Positions 37,676 through 50,997 are shown, numbered from the stretch's first letter. The stretch is DNA of 64,000 nucleotides from Luscinia megarhynchos (GCA_034336665.1 CM067572.1:2845786-2909785), one strand, 5' to 3'. Notes: generated by a model from the letters alone, not told the origin. Program-made: numbers and translations.

Positions 37676-40600
37676 ACAAACATGGACAGGTACAAGCTGC
37701 CATCACCCCTGCTAACTCCATCAGCCTCTGGCCAGCATCCCACCCCACCCTGAGCATCCCCTGCACCAGCAAACCCAGCTCCTTCCTTCCTGAAGTTCAG
37801 TGAGCTGATAATTGCTTCTATCGTGGGTCATTTTTTTGCCTGATCACTCTCATTTCCACAGGCAGAAAAAGGATTTCCTCTCCTGATGGATAATGTCTGC
37901 ACCCAAGAGAGGGTGACAAAAGCTCCCATGACTATTTCATGACTGCACACAGTGACTGGCACAGTCAGTGGTGAAAGCTCCAGAACTAATCCATCCCTGG
38001 TGATTGCTCCAAGATTAGGATAATAAATTACACTTTTTTTCTTTTCTTTTTTTCTTTTTTTCCCCTGCATTTTTGGCAGGCACAAAAATCAAATGAGCTG
38101 AAGAGCTCACTTTGGTCCCTCTCTCACCTGGGATTTCTCCCTCCAGGACTCACCCACAGCTCTCTGGAGTTAATCTTGCCAGGCAGAGGAGCTGAGCAAA
38201 GCTGTCTGAGATTTATGTATCTATGTTGTCTTAGGGGTGCAACCATAAAAAGTCAAGCTAAACTTCCAAAAAGACAAAAATAAAAAAAAAAGTCTACATT
38301 ATCATCCATAAATTTTGACCACAGAACTGAGTAATTTCTGGCCCAAGGCAGAGGTGAAAAAGAGGCAACAAGAGTGGGCAGGGAGCACCAGACAGAACTT
38401 ATTCACCTTTAAAATATTCCTTTTCACGTTGTTCTCTTAGATTTTGCACTTTACATTAAATGCTGAACCCTTGAATGATTTGTTCTAACTCTTTGCAATC
38501 TTAGATCTCTATTTTCCAATAGAATTATTGCATAAGAGTGATAAAAATATGGATTTTGCAATTTAATGTTTAATGAGAAGTCTGAAGTTAAAGAGCTACG
38601 TTATGATCTGTGGATTTAAATAAAAACACAATGCAGTGCTGTTTGGAGATTTCAGAGTTTCCAATGCCCACCTAGCTCTGAAAATTTGTCTTTTTTTACC
38701 TTGAAAACAGAAAGTAACCACAGTCAGGCACAGCATCATAAAACCAACATTAATAGAAAAAAGGGGTGAAACAGCCACCACCAGGTCACTTCCGCACAGA
38801 AATGACAATTTTTGCAGAGAGGACACAATTGTTCATCCAACTACACTGTGCAAATGCAGGGGTGGGATTTGCATATGCAAATGTTGGTCTTTTCATATTC
38901 AGATACATACACCTGCAAAGTGATTTTTAGAGGTCAGCTGAAAATATTGCCTAAGGAGTTCAGACTTTTTCAACACATCAGATATTTTCACAATTATTCA
39001 TCACACTGTCTTGCCCCTGTTTTCAAAATCAAGCCTTTAAATCAAACTAGCATGATGACAAGGAAAAATATCATTAACAGATAACAGATTGTCCTGAAAG
39101 GAAATTAATACAAATTAATAAATTGCAAACAAGGAAGAGGAATAGCAAAATCTTTTCAGGGCTGCATTTTCTCTTGTCATACAGCACTCTTACCATGGCA
39201 TTACAGAGATCAACCAACAGGAAAGATGAAAGACCTGCTGTGGTCTTCCCTGCTTCAAACACTTCAAAACATGGAATTCATCCAGTGAAGGATCAAAAGT
39301 TGCTTCTTTCACTGGAACTGCATCTCGTTTCTACAGCTCACATGCAGGTTACAAATATTTCTGTGTAGATTCCGTGCATGGAAAATGCCTTTGGCAAGGA
39401 CTCAGGCTCCAGGGAGGATGGGTGGAGGCCAAGGAGTTTGCAGGGGAGCAGGTGGAACAGAATTTTGGCCATTTGCAGTTGCATGTTGTGGTACGAGAGC
39501 AGCTGAAGTGAATCTGGTCTCCAGGAGCCCATGCTGCCTCTTGGAAATGCCCTTCAAAACACCACAGTCCAAGTGAAGGGAATGGCTGCTCAAAAAATTG
39601 GGAGAACTGACAATTTGGAGAGGGTTGTGACTCCTTAGGTTTCCTCAGGGTCTGTGTTCTACTGAGAGATGTCATTTTAACAGAAATGAAGATAAAGCAC
39701 TGAATTTCCAAAGGATGGAACCATGGGTACAAAACCAGAGGCCCAAAAAAAAGGCCAAGCTCCACAAAGGCTTAGAGAGCCCCAGGATGACATCAGAGAA
39801 CAGAAATTCATAATTATGGTCTTGCAGCTCATTTCTTGGGGCACCTGGGAGGTGAATCATGGCTGTGCCACTGATTCTGTAATCCCAGGGTTTGAGACAT
39901 TCTGCAGGAATTCTGGTAGATGAGAAAAGAATCAGTGGCAGGTAGAAGCAGAGACACACTCTCATTATTTTTGCAAACTTCCACCCACAGCACAATTGAG
40001 AGTTTTTACCTTGCTAGGCCAAACTCAGCGAGTTCCATCCCAAAAAGGTTGAGATGAGTGCTTTAGGAGGAGTAAATCCAACTGAACACAGATCCCCAGT
40101 GGGCTCAGGACAGTTCTGCATCTCCTCCCATCCCAGAGCAGCATCACCAGTGCTGACCAGAACCTCTCAGTTCTTCTCTCTGGTGGAAAAAAATCAAATA
40201 TTTCCTTTTAAATTAAGGCAGCAGCAGGAAAACCACCATTTGCTGAGGACACCAACACTTTATCCTTGCTTTTCCTGCAATTTCCAGGACATTCTTGAGT
40301 AAAACCTGAACTTAAAGCCATGAGAATGTCTGCACTGCCCAGTGTGTACTTGAGTACCAGTCTGGGTTTGTATTGTGCTTCTGTGGCAGAAGAATCATAA
40401 AAGAACCTCCAAACCACTCCATTAAAGACAGGTTCTGAGCCCTCACATCAGCAGTTTTCTTTTCCAAGTGCTGGTGCAGTCGAATGGCCCAGCATTGTCA
40501 TCTCTCAGCTCATTTGTGGTTTGGGGAAATGAATCAAGGCTGTCCAATGTCTGCTCTGTGGTGAAAGAAGCCCACAGATAAGTAGGACTCCTTTTATTAT

Positions 40601-41372
40601 CAGCATGAAGTGCTGTATTAAAAAATGTGCATTCCCAAAGAGTGAAATACAGGCAAATCTTGTGAAAAGTTGTGTCTCTCAAAACACATTAAAGGAACTT
40701 TTAAAAACTTTTCTAAATAAAATTCTTAACTCTGGAGATAGGCTTGAGGAGGGGAGAAATGTAGTAAAAAACAAAAAACAGCATAAAGTCTAAAAACCAC
40801 AAGGAAACATAATTTGATGGGAATTGCAGGTCATTCCTGCTGCCATCAAGAAAGGAATTAGGGTGTGGGGGACTGCTTAATGCTCCATCATGTGGAACAT
40901 AAGTCAATAAAATTTTAGTTATTCAGTAAAATGCCATTGCAAAGTCTCCTTGCTTGACTTTGCCACTGCTGCTCTGCGTGTCAGGCCTGAATAACTTTGC
41001 TGGGAACGTTTTCTGTTTGCTCTCCTTATCTGAGCCATTTATTACAATTGATGCAACATTGTGTTATCACATCAATATTAATAGGAACACACGGATAATA
41101 AGATGACTTTTCCGTGTTTCACAGTCATGCATGGAAATTGTGTTCAATCATACTAAATATTTCATAAATTACTGGCAAATTGTGGTAAAACAAAGTGATT
41201 CAATAACACCAGAACGTACAAAGAATTAAAAAATAATAAGTCTAATCTTGATTTTTTTTTTTTTGGTCTGGGTCATACATGAAAAAAATGGAATAAATTA
41301 AAATTATTCTGGATCAGCATAAAATCTCCAAATGGAATCCTCTGCATACAGAGACTACAAGCAGAGAGAGAG
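37676..41372. other. Unique non-coding DNA
   Basis: No exon or transposon recognised. A pyrimidine-rich tract lies at 38034-38062, and a perfect palindromic POU-type site lies at 38867-38882. Overlapping open frames at 39349-39765 have no domain. The 40960-41220 stretch is unique and AT-rich. Confidence 0.5.
38867..38882. promoter_or_regulatory. Palindromic octamer (POU-type) motif
   Basis: ATTTGCATATGCAAAT is a perfect 16-bp palindrome made of two overlapping octamer motifs (ATTTGCAT and ATGCAAAT). Its centre TGCATATGCA matches the core of the MORE-type dimer site known for Oct/POU factors. A related CAAATGCA lies 11 bp upstream. Binding is an inference from sequence alone. Confidence 0.45.
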
Positions 41373-41722
41373 ACTCATCCTGCAGCTCCATCACTCCTGT
41401 CCCATTGTCCCTGCCCAGCAGCTGCAGGGAATGGCTCAGAGCTGGCAGAGCTCATCCTGCAGCTCCATCACTCCTGTCCCACTGCCCAGAGAGATGCAGG
41501 GAATGGCTCAGAGCTGGGACAGCTCATCCTGCAGCTCCATCACTCCTGTCCCACTCTCCAGGGAGCTGCAGGGAATGGCTCAGAGCTGGCAGAGCTCATC
41601 CTGCAGCTCCATCACTCCTGTCCCACTGCCCAGCAGCTGCAGGGAATGGCTCAGAGCTGGCAGAGCTCATCCTGCAGCTCCATCACTCCTGTCCCATTGT
41701 CACTGTCCCAGCAGCTGCAGCC
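41373..41722 (+). repeat. Minisatellite, about 4.8 units of 72 bp
   Basis: Units start near 41373, 41449, 41521, 41593 and 41664 (periods 76, 72, 72 and 71 bp). Each contains TCATCCTGCAGCTCCATCAC, CTCCTGTCCCA and GCAGGGAATGGCTCAGAGCTGG. The variable part is a short insert after CCCA(C/T)T. Two plus-strand frames are open through the array (within 41332-41808 and 41405-41848) because 72 is divisible by three. The peptides are repetitive and have no known domain. I do not call a gene. Confidence 0.93.
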
Positions 41723-44036
41723 AGCAGCAGTCTCTGCCCACAGGTCCTGTGTCCTGCTCTGGTTCCAGCAGAAGGACCTGCAGTGATCCAGAGGGATCCT
41801 GTTGGTGACACGGTGACATTTCACTCCTCACTGAGGTCCCACTGCTGAGGGGCAGCCCAGGGGCTCCTCACAGTCTCCTTTTAGGCACTGCTGGAGCCCC
41901 CAGAGCTGCAGGGACAGCAGCTGAGTCCCACCAAAGGCATCACCCTGGGGCAGAGCATCCATGGATTCAGTGACACAGGGAGAGGGCAGAGCAGGCTCAG
42001 GGATGAATGAAAGATAAAGCCTGGACATCTGCCAGCTGCAAACTCAAAAAAAAGCCGAAATTCAATAGCCCAGATGTGATTTATGCCTGGTATTTAGTAA
42101 CATAAACACCAGTGTGTTGAACAAGATTTATGTGCAATTTGGGCACTGCTTGTATCCAAATCCATCTTTAAATTAGAAACACCACAGGCTTCTGACCAGG
42201 AAAAACAAGCAACCCCTACACCCAGGTAAAGCAGAATATGACAACAAGCTGGAAAGAGCAACATTTTTGCATGTCAAAATTAATAAATGTCATATCTTTT
42301 GCTCATGCAGAAAAAAAAAAAAGCAAGGTCACTTTCAGCAGCTCCAGTGAGCACTAGCATACTGTATGTGGGGTTTTAACATAATATAAAGCCATCTGGT
42401 ATGGAAACTCCAGCTCAGCAGATGCATTTGGAAAACAGAGCACTCATTTTTATTGTGCACTAAAATTACATTTAAAGTGAGCTCAAAAGCATAACTAAAA
42501 CAGATTGTCCCTTCCAGCATTTGTGGTGCAGGCATTGATGGGGCCTCTGTTTGTGGAGTCTGTGCTCAGACCTTTGGTCTGCCTCCTCTCCCTGTCATAA
42601 TATTAAAAGGGAAACATCTTTCTTTCTGATAAATACAACTCCAAATAATCATCTAAATGCTCTTTTATGCTTGTAAGCTATTCAGATTTTCCTAAGAAAA
42701 TGCAGTATTTGATTTCAAAGGTTGTGCTCGATGAAAATCCATGTGACCAGAAAAGCAAAGCATTACAGGCTGACTGGTTTTTCTATTAGCTGCATTAATT
42801 CCAGGTCTTCACAGCAAAATAATTATATAAGAAAAAAAAAAGGCAGACAAAAATATAAGGCATTTTCTCTTCCTGGTACTGAAAAAGCCACAGATCTGGA
42901 ACAGTGATAACACCACACCCAGCACCCTTTCAAGTAACAAGTTCATCTAGAACTTGTTATTATGAATCCACATTTTTGGAGCTTCAGTGTGATTAGGTTT
43001 TACCTCCAGAGACTGGAAATTAGTCACCTTCAACAACAACAATAAAGACAATCCTAACTAAACCAGTGGCATATTGGGTCTTGCATACACACTGCAGTAA
43101 TTTAAGAAGTTAGAATAATTCTTGATCTCTCTGTAAGATTTCAGAAAGACAAAATGTTCTAACACAGTTTTCAGTCAGAGTGGTCTTAAATCAATAGGGG
43201 CACTGATGTTTTATCTGGTGAAGTGGGCAATGTAAGGAAACATTCTCATATCTGACTGCCTTTTCCATAAATCAGAATTAACCTGCAAGAAACTTTGAAG
43301 TTTTTAAAAAGCTGTAGATTTTTTTCTTTTTCTTTGTTGATCAACACTTTCCAAAAAACCCACACTCACCCAATTCTAATTTTTTAGTGTTTGCAAAGAG
43401 AATTCCCATCCCCATCAACTTTCCCCTCATTTCTGCTAAGCCAAGCTTATGTCCCAGAGAGCCACAGCTTTAAAGAGCTTTGAAACATTCCCTGGATTTA
43501 TTCCTCTTTGCTTTCAGACCCACACAGGCCTCCACTCTTACCTTACTCATGACTTAGCTCAGACCAGAGGATCTCCATGACTCCAAATTCCTGTTTCTCT
43601 CCCAGATCTTCCACCTCAATGGAATATTCCCAGCACAGACCTCACCCTGCCCCTACCAGGAAAGGATTTACCCAGCCTGAGTTGCAACACTGCTGGCTCT
43701 TTCCACTTTTTTTCCCTTCCCTAAATTCCAGCCCTCAATATCTCCTGTAATGCAGTAGTCAAGCTTATAATTCACACTTGCTATAAACCTTTAGATGGTG
43801 CTCTCACTGAAGGGCTCTACATGCATAAAAATAATAAATGCATGAGTTGGATTGTATATCAGCAATATTCCTCCTAGGAAACTCATCTTTTATGTTGAAG
43901 CTCTGGAAAACATAGAACACCAGTCATATTTAACTTTTTTTGCTGTTCTTCTCCTTGGGTGTCACAGATTCATGCAGAGAGCTTTTCTTTTGTTGTCACA
44001 TAAATCAGTTTGATTCCAATACCCAAAAAAAAAGTT
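41723..44036. other. Unique non-coding DNA
   Basis: No gene or known element was found. A runs occur near 42311-42322 and 42832-42841. Confidence 0.5.
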
Positions 44037-44501
44037 GAAAAGAAAGAAGGAAGAAGGAAGAGAAGGAAGAGAAGGAAGAGAAGGAAGAGAAGGAAGAGAA
44101 GGAAGAGAAGGAAGAGAAGGAAGAGAAGGAAGAGAAGGAAGAGAAGGAAGAGAAGGAAGAGAAGGAAGAGAAGGAAGAGAAGGAAGAGAAGGAAGAGAAG
44201 GAAGAGAAGGAAGAGAAGGAAGAGAAGGAAGAGAAGGAAACAAAGAAAAAAAAAAGAAAAAAAAAGAAAAAAAAAAAAAGAAAAAAAAGAAAAAAAAGAA
44301 AAAAAAGAAAAAAAAAAAAAAAAAGAAAAAAAAGAAAAAAAAGAGAAAAAAAAGAAAAAGAAGAAAAAGAAGAAAAAGAAGAAAAAGAAGAAAAAGAAGA
44401 AAAAGAAGAAAAAGAAGAAAAAGAAGAAAAAGAAGAAAAAGAAGAAAAAGAAGAAAAAGAAGAAAAAGAAGAAAAAGAAGAAAAAGAAGAAAAAGAAGAA
44501 G
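44037..44501 (+). repeat. 465-nt polypurine tract of two 9-bp satellites
   Basis: Every base is A or G except one C at 44241. The left half (about 44056-44240) is about 20 nearly perfect GGAAGAGAA units. The middle (44242-44350) is A-rich with scattered G. The right half (about 44354-44497) is about 16 GAAGAAAAA units. Both arrays have a 9-bp period and differ by G-to-A changes, so they may derive from one array. Open frames through it encode only E/G/R/K or L/F/S/P runs and are not genes. Such mirror-like homopurine DNA can form triplex (H-DNA) structures. Confidence 0.96.
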
Positions 44502-44734
44502 CACAGGTGCTGCCATGTTAACAGCCACCAGTAAATGAACAGACATGGTGCAGAATCAGCCTGCAGGTTTTTAACCTACTTGTCAAAAGTTGTTTGAAGG
44601 ATTCATTCTGCTCAGCTATGGACTCGCTCTGTGTTGCAGGCTCTAGGATCTGGAAAATGATGGGATTGGTCAATGTGCTGAGTGGTGTGCTCAAGGTGCT
44701 GGAAAGGCTGTAGGGTGTGATAATCCAGCACTCC
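44502..44734. other. Short unique segment
   Basis: No gene or element recognised between the purine tract and the next CR1 copy. The right end (44640-44734) may be diverged CR1 sequence, but I could not align it. Confidence 0.4.
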
Positions 44735-45050
44735 ATGGCCTTCCAGAGATGAAGGGAGGGTGGAGTGGGACTTTCCTACACAAGGGCATGGAGTGACAGG
44801 ACAAGGGGGAATGGCTTCAGAGAGAGGAGGTTTGGATGGGATTTTGGAGGAAATCCATCCCTGGGAGGGTGGGCAGGGCTGGCACAGGGTGCCCAGAGCA
44901 GCTGTGGCTGCCCCTGGATCCCTGGCAGTGCCCAAGACCAGCTGGACAGGGCTGGGAGCAGCCTGGGACAGTGGAAGTTGTCCCCACCCATGGCAGGGGT
45001 GGCACTTGAAGGTCCCTTCCAACCCAAACCATTCCACGAATTTATGATTC
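44735..45050 (+). mobile_element. CR1 LINE 3' fragment
   Basis: This 316-bp fragment is the most complete passerine-type CR1 3' end here. It contains GGCCTTCCAGAGATGAAGG, GGACAAGGGGGAATGGCTTC, TTTGGATGGGATTTTGGAGG, GGGTGCCCAGAGCAGCTGTG, GCTGCCCCTGGATCCCTGGC, GGACAGGGCTGGGAGCAGCC, CCCATGGCAGGGGTGGCAC and GGTCCCTTCCAACCCAAACC, then ATTCCACGAATTTATGATTC. No ORF2 coding part is retained. Confidence 0.95.
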
Positions 45051-46469
45051 ACAGACTTCCCTCTCTGCAATGGCATCTGCATAGAACCCTGCACGAATTT
45101 GGAGAGCAAAACAGCAGCAACATAATTCTGTCATTCAACAGAAAAATCCAAGGCTGAAGATGGCAAATTAGCCTGGAAGTGAAGACAAACAAGTTAATGA
45201 ACTCTTGGATGGACAAGCCTTCAGAAGCAATGACAATTCTGGCAGTCACAGGGAGGGCTGCCTGTTTGCTATCAGAAGCAAAGAACAATTCAGGAGCTCT
45301 TAAGGTTTGACATTTACAGAAGGTCAGGCTACAGACTCTCTTCTGGCCTTAAACAATGCAAACAAAAGGAGTTTTCTCTCTCATAAATTTTTGTTAGACG
45401 AGATACTTTTAAAATCTCTGGAGCTGTGCACAGATACACTGTATGAATATATTTCCATCTTTTAGACCCAAGGTAGGTGGTGAAAAGAGAAAGAACAGAT
45501 CTCAACATTAGAGGAGTAATTTCCCTGAGAAGTAATTCTTATTTCTCTTGTGAAAAATAATTATATGGAAATAAAAACAATGAGGAATGATGCAGAACCA
45601 CCACCACAAACAGCAGCAATTGTACCATTTATTGATGGATGCTCCAATGACTTTTTAATAAGGTCCTGATCCAAGGAATTTCTTAATGCAATGATAACAG
45701 AACCAACTCTACAGTCAATATATGTCACTATTGGTTATGGAAATTTAATTTACAAATGTAAGTAAAGTCTAGTGAAGTTTTCTTCCTTTCATCTATGTTT
45801 AATTGGCATATTTTTGCTGATTGTGGTCTCTATTTGGCTGGTAAAAGAACTATTTAGAATACTATGGGAACTAGTTTCAGTAGTAAAATGAGCTAGTTAA
45901 TTCTTTATTTTGGCATTTCTTTTCCTATGGAATATATCCAGATATTAGTGCAACATTTCCTATGGCATTCCATTGGAAAAATAAGCAGTGAGGAAAACCA
46001 CAACAAAGAAACAAAAAAATCCAAAATCAATCAGACAAAAACCAAACCAAACCACCAAACCCCAACAACAACAATAAAAAAAAGACCTGCAGAGAAAGGC
46101 AAAGAAATCTAAACCCATTATCATAGAAAAGTTTACAGTTGATTCAGAGTTATTCTCCCAGCATCTCCTCTCCTCTTCCATTCTCTGATTTACCTCTTGT
46201 GGTTTTCCAGGAGGGTTGGGGTTTTCTTCAATCTCTTTGAAGTCTTTTTCAATCTTTATTCCTATTTGACCTTCATCCTTTGGATAATAAGGTATTTACA
46301 CTCAGACTCTGAGGTCACAGAACAACTGAAAAAAGTTCTGGAACTATTCCCAAGTCACCCTCTTTGTGCTCCAACACACACAGGTGCCAAGAAGTTGTCT
46401 TAAACTCAGTCTGCATGGCTGTGATACTTCAGTAATAAAAAATTAGCTTGAAATTACCAATATTATAAA
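45051..46469. other. Unique DNA with A/C-rich patch
   Basis: A simple A/C-rich stretch lies at about 45996-46085 (AAACCAAACCACCAAAC-like). No gene recognised. Confidence 0.5.
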
Positions 46470-46615
46470 ACCACAGAATGGTTTGGGTTTGAAGGGACCT
46501 TCAAGATCATCCAGTTCCAACACCTCCCACTATCCCAGGCTGCTCCAAGCCCCAGCCAGCCTGGCCTTGGACACCTCCAGGGATCCAGGAGCAGCCACAG
46601 CTTCTCTGAGCAACC
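46470..46615 (-). mobile_element. CR1 LINE 3' fragment
   Basis: In reverse complement it contains GCTGTGGCTGCTCCTGGATC, CCTGGAGGTGTCCAAGGCC, GCTGGGGCTTGGAGCAGCC, TGGGATAGTGGGAGGTG, then GAAGGTCCCTTCAAACCCAA and ACCATTCTGTGG. It is 5'-truncated. A (TAAA)n run lies about 20 bp beyond its truncated end. Confidence 0.93.
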
Positions 46616-46636
46616 AATTTCCCTCAATTCTTAAAG

Positions 46637-46661
46637 TAAATAAATAAATAAATAAATAAAT
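46637..46661 (+). repeat. (TAAA)n microsatellite
   Basis: Six TAAA units lie just past the truncated 5' side of the minus-strand CR1 copy. Confidence 0.92.
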
Positions 46662-49600
46662 AGAATCCATGCATTCCCTTGTGGAATTCTGGACCTTGCA
46701 ACCAGCTCACTGCCACAGTAAAATACCTGTATATATGTACCTCAGTTGTTAGTGCATCTTCTGCCTTGATTAAACAGCAGCAGCTGCCACTAAATTTCCA
46801 CAGACATGGCCCAGACTGTCCTTCATATTTAGGTCCAAGCCACACATAAATTAAAATAATGATGAACTCCATTGAAATAAGGCAGTGAACTCCAGATACA
46901 AAAGTTTGTTTTCTTTGCCCACATCCACAAATAACTCCTCAATTTTAATGAGATTTTTCTCTGTTTACCACACACCCAATTAGGGAGCACTTCCTCTCTC
47001 TGTGCTTTGCAATTTTGGGAAGTTTTGGGCAGAGAAACCCAAAGGAAAGGGGGCTGATAGAGCTGGTACTGCTGCAGAAAAGAGCAAGGTTTAATTTATA
47101 CAGTGGAGCACCATTTTATATGAGTTACTCTGGCATAAGACAATGACTTTTGCAGCAGCCTGCTGGAATTAATTGTGTGGATGTAGAGCTGAAGTTTAAC
47201 CCAGGGTAATTTGGTGAGGAAGGAGAGGTCAGTGGCACTGGGAGTGACAGTTCTCCCTCACAAAGAGTGGGATTTGAAGCTGTGCTTCATTGGGCTGATG
47301 GCAGTAATGGAAATTTTGTGTGCTTGTGATTCTGTGGTTACACTGAGCTGCAAAACAGCAAATTTACCCCAAAGGTGAATCTGGGCAGGGGGGTAACACA
47401 AAATACTCCTCAGGGGTCTGCACCTGCTACACAGGTGGGTGTGGAGGAAGTCTACATGCAAGACTCAGAGTATTTAACCAGAATGATCAACATTTACATA
47501 AAACACAACTGGTTTAAGCACTGTTTGCATTTCCATGTTTCTGCAGCTTCAAAATCTGTGGCTTTCTCCCCCAGAGTTTTCACCCAGGTGACACTGCCAG
47601 TCTCACACTGGGAAGTTCTGAGTGTCTCCAACACTAAGAGACCATCGAAATATCTTCAATTATTTCAGGATGAATTACCAGCTCTTAGTGATTTTGGAAT
47701 TGATTTCCACCAGGAAGTGAGACCAGAAGGCTGTGCACCAGCACTGCACACCTGACATCACCTGTGGAGGTGACAAAAGACAAAAACCATCATCCTTTGC
47801 TTTGTCAAGCATTTAAAGCATCAGGCAAGTGTTTGCACAAGGACCTACCTCATCTCCACGACAGCACCTCACATTTGGCACTGGATGCTAAAATTCCCTT
47901 GCAACAACACATTCCAAATTCTTGAAAGCTCCCACTGTGCTCTCCCCAGGAGAAAAACAGAGATTATAGAACCTTGTCTTCCACAGTAATAATTCCAACT
48001 TAAACAGAGATGAAAGAAAAGAGGGAAAGGTAACAAGGGTGAATCTTTTTCTCTCTCTGATTAAATCAGCTCTTTACTCAGACAAGAGTCCTTGCTTCTC
48101 CTGAGCTCTATTTTAAAGTCTGAGTTCAAATACAATATCAAATGGTGTTTCCTTTGCTCTCCTGAAGGAGAGATCAGTAGCAATGGTGTGGTGCTGAGCA
48201 GGCAACACCATCTAGCTGAGGAAATTTGTGTCTGAGAGAGACAACTTTATACCCATTAAAAGCATAACAGGCAGCAGAAAATACAGAAAAGGGCAGCCAC
48301 AAAGCCAAGGCATTAAAAGCCAAGAACAGCTTGTCTCCCTCCAGACTCAGGACACTTTTAAATTGTCTTTTACCTGAATTCTCCAATCAGGTATCTGATG
48401 ATTAAAGAGGCACCTGTGAGGGCAAAGTTTTCTGTTAACTAACAAACTTAGTTATAAGTGAAACACACTTGGACACAGCAGAAAGAGCACCCCTGAACTC
48501 AACACAACACCCACCCATACAAGATGAAGGCTTTGGGATGAACTTGGATAAATAACTCTGCCCCTTCCAAAAATTCCATGATGCAGTTGACAGCTCAGAG
48601 ATCTGCCACCCTCTGTTACCAAGGCCACTCTTGTCACCTTGCACCACTTTGGTACCACATCTCAGTATCCATTTCTACCCAAAAGGCCAACAAATCACTC
48701 TGGAGGAACCTCCCACTCCCTCATTTTCCCATAAAATTTAGGCCAGGTTATGAAACCTCTTATTTCTGAAACCTCCTCCATCCTGATGGTAATTAACCAA
48801 GGATGTTGACATTAATTTTGTCATTCTCCATTGAGCTGGCACCCCCAGGATGCTGCAATTCCCACACTGGAAATGCACTTCAGTGAACTTCCTATAATGA
48901 AAACTTCATTAGAAAATTTAGACTTCAATTAAAATGTGAAACAGCCAGAATTAAAATACCATTTGTGGTAAAACAGTTCTGCTAAATGCAAGATTCCAAG
49001 ACACTAAACAGAATGGATCTAGTTATTACATCAAGTTTTATCTGTTTTTCTGATCAGTACCAAATGCCATTTGAAACAAAAATTCCCCATACATTTGGTG
49101 CAATATCAAGCTGATACATTAGTTGATTATTATTTTCTCGTTACAATTTTTAAGGAGCCCAAAAGATTTATGTGAGCAACTTGTGTTTTGTGCTGACAGC
49201 AATTTTGCATTGCACTTTCTTACTCCTGTGATTTGCCTAATTTGGTTTTATATTTGCAAGTCCTCGAACATAACTTGCCCTGATTAAAGAAGGAAGAAAA
49301 TCCTCCCCTCAAATCCAGTTTTAATTTCTCAAATTGTGCTCTGATTACCCTTTTAGTGAGAATTCTACTGACAAATTTCTTGCCAGAATGTTTTTTTCTC
49401 ATGTTCCCACACTAAGACAACTTTTAACTTTCAGCTAAGACAATTTGAATCCAAAATGTTGAGATAATCAAAAGAACGATGCAGTTGGGACATATGAAAT
49501 AATTCAATGTCATCAGTTTCACGCAGGGATCCTTTTGCTGAGGCTGTAAATATTCCAAACAGGTGAACAAATAATTTATGGGCCATTTGGGCAGCACATG

Positions 49601-50953
49601 GAGCAGCTCTGCCCCAGGGGAGCCCCCGGGGCGTTTGCCTGGAGCTCCACAGGCTCAGACAGGAGCAGACAAATTGTTCCTCCTTCCTGAGCCTGTGCAC
49701 AGGGACAGGAGAGCCTGGGAAACTCCAGCTGCTCGGGCAGGAAAGTTTGTGCAATGAGATGCACTCCTGCCCACTGATGTACATCCAAAATACATTTATA
49801 CATACAGGGAAAATTCACATTCAGGGAGTTGTATGTGTGTTAAATCCAAGGGGGAAGAATGTCTGGCTCCAAACAAGAGCAACCTCAAGAATTTCCTTTC
49901 AGCATCGTTTGCCTCAAGATTTCTTGAGGTGGGGAAATGTTTTGCACTGCCATGGCACTGAAGGTCCAACAAAATTCCATTAACCCCAGGATTTTGCCAC
50001 TGATTTTGTCAGGACCACTGATTTTCACCTGTTTCCTACCTCCTCCCACTATCACACCCACACTGTAGGGTTTATCTGCTACACAGCCTGTTGAAAGATA
50101 TTTAATGTCATTAATTTGGAAGGAAAATGGCAAATATTTCAACAGATGATGATGGTGTTTAATGGTGTGGCTGGGGGCTTTTACCACATCAATGACAAAA
50201 CACTTCAGAAATGTTGCTGCAATTTCTTTCAACACCATTAGGAGCTGCATTAAGGCAGTTGTGTGAACACAGTCAGAGCTAGATGTGCACAATAGTTCTC
50301 CTAAATATGAAAAGCAAAGAGATTTTTGAAAAGCTTTGCAAAACTTTTGCTGAAGTATTTCTGATTACCCTAACACAACATATGGGGTAGTTCTCAGCTT
50401 TTCCCTTGTACATCAAGCTTCTTTAAATCTCCTTAAGAAATCTTTCTCAACACAATTTTTTTTCACTCAGAAACTTGATCCCATTTCTGATTTAAAAACA
50501 TAAATTACAATCAATAAAACTCCCAAATCTCTGGTTTTAATATCTATTAAGCCACTACACCATAGACTGAATTTATTGCACAAAAATAAATAGATCAATC
50601 TGCATTCTACCTTAATTTCACAGTTTGTAAAGCATATTCCCTAAACCACCTGCAAGACACAAGGCATTGTTATTTGCTTACCTTCTTCTTGTTCTACCTT
50701 AAACTCTTAATTAAGGAAAAAAAATTAAATTTAATGTAGTTCAGGACCAATTAGCCTGCATGACATTCTAATTTTCCACTCTTTACTTTTCCCTCCCCTA
50801 AAGCTGGGCACAAGAAGAGGCTCCACATCAGAGCTCTGGGTGCTCCTCCCAGTGTCCCAGGGAACAGGGACCAGACCTGACCCCCCTCAGCAGCACCCCA
50901 GAGACTGGCCACTGCACTAACCCCAAAAACATCACCTTTTAAAGATAGAGATG
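46662..50953. other. Unique non-coding DNA
   Basis: No gene, RNA or transposon supported. Frames such as 47375-47755 (126 codons), 49431-49784 and 49885-50292 have no recognisable domain. The AT-rich segment at 48890-49210 is unique. Confidence 0.5.
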
Positions 50954-50997
50954 GCACAGAACCATGGGATGGTTTGGGCTGGAATGAGCCTTTAAAG
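50954..50997 (-). mobile_element. CR1 3' tip, left half of back-to-back pair
   Basis: The complement reads CTTTAAAGGCTCATTCCAGC then CCAAACCATCCCATGGTTCTGT, a diverged CR1 3' terminus. It joins a plus-strand CR1 tip with no spacer. Confidence 0.7.

Noticed and set aside
43962..44546. Long open frames of 167-194 codons on both strands
   Set aside because: They are pure low-complexity translations of the 9-bp purine satellites.
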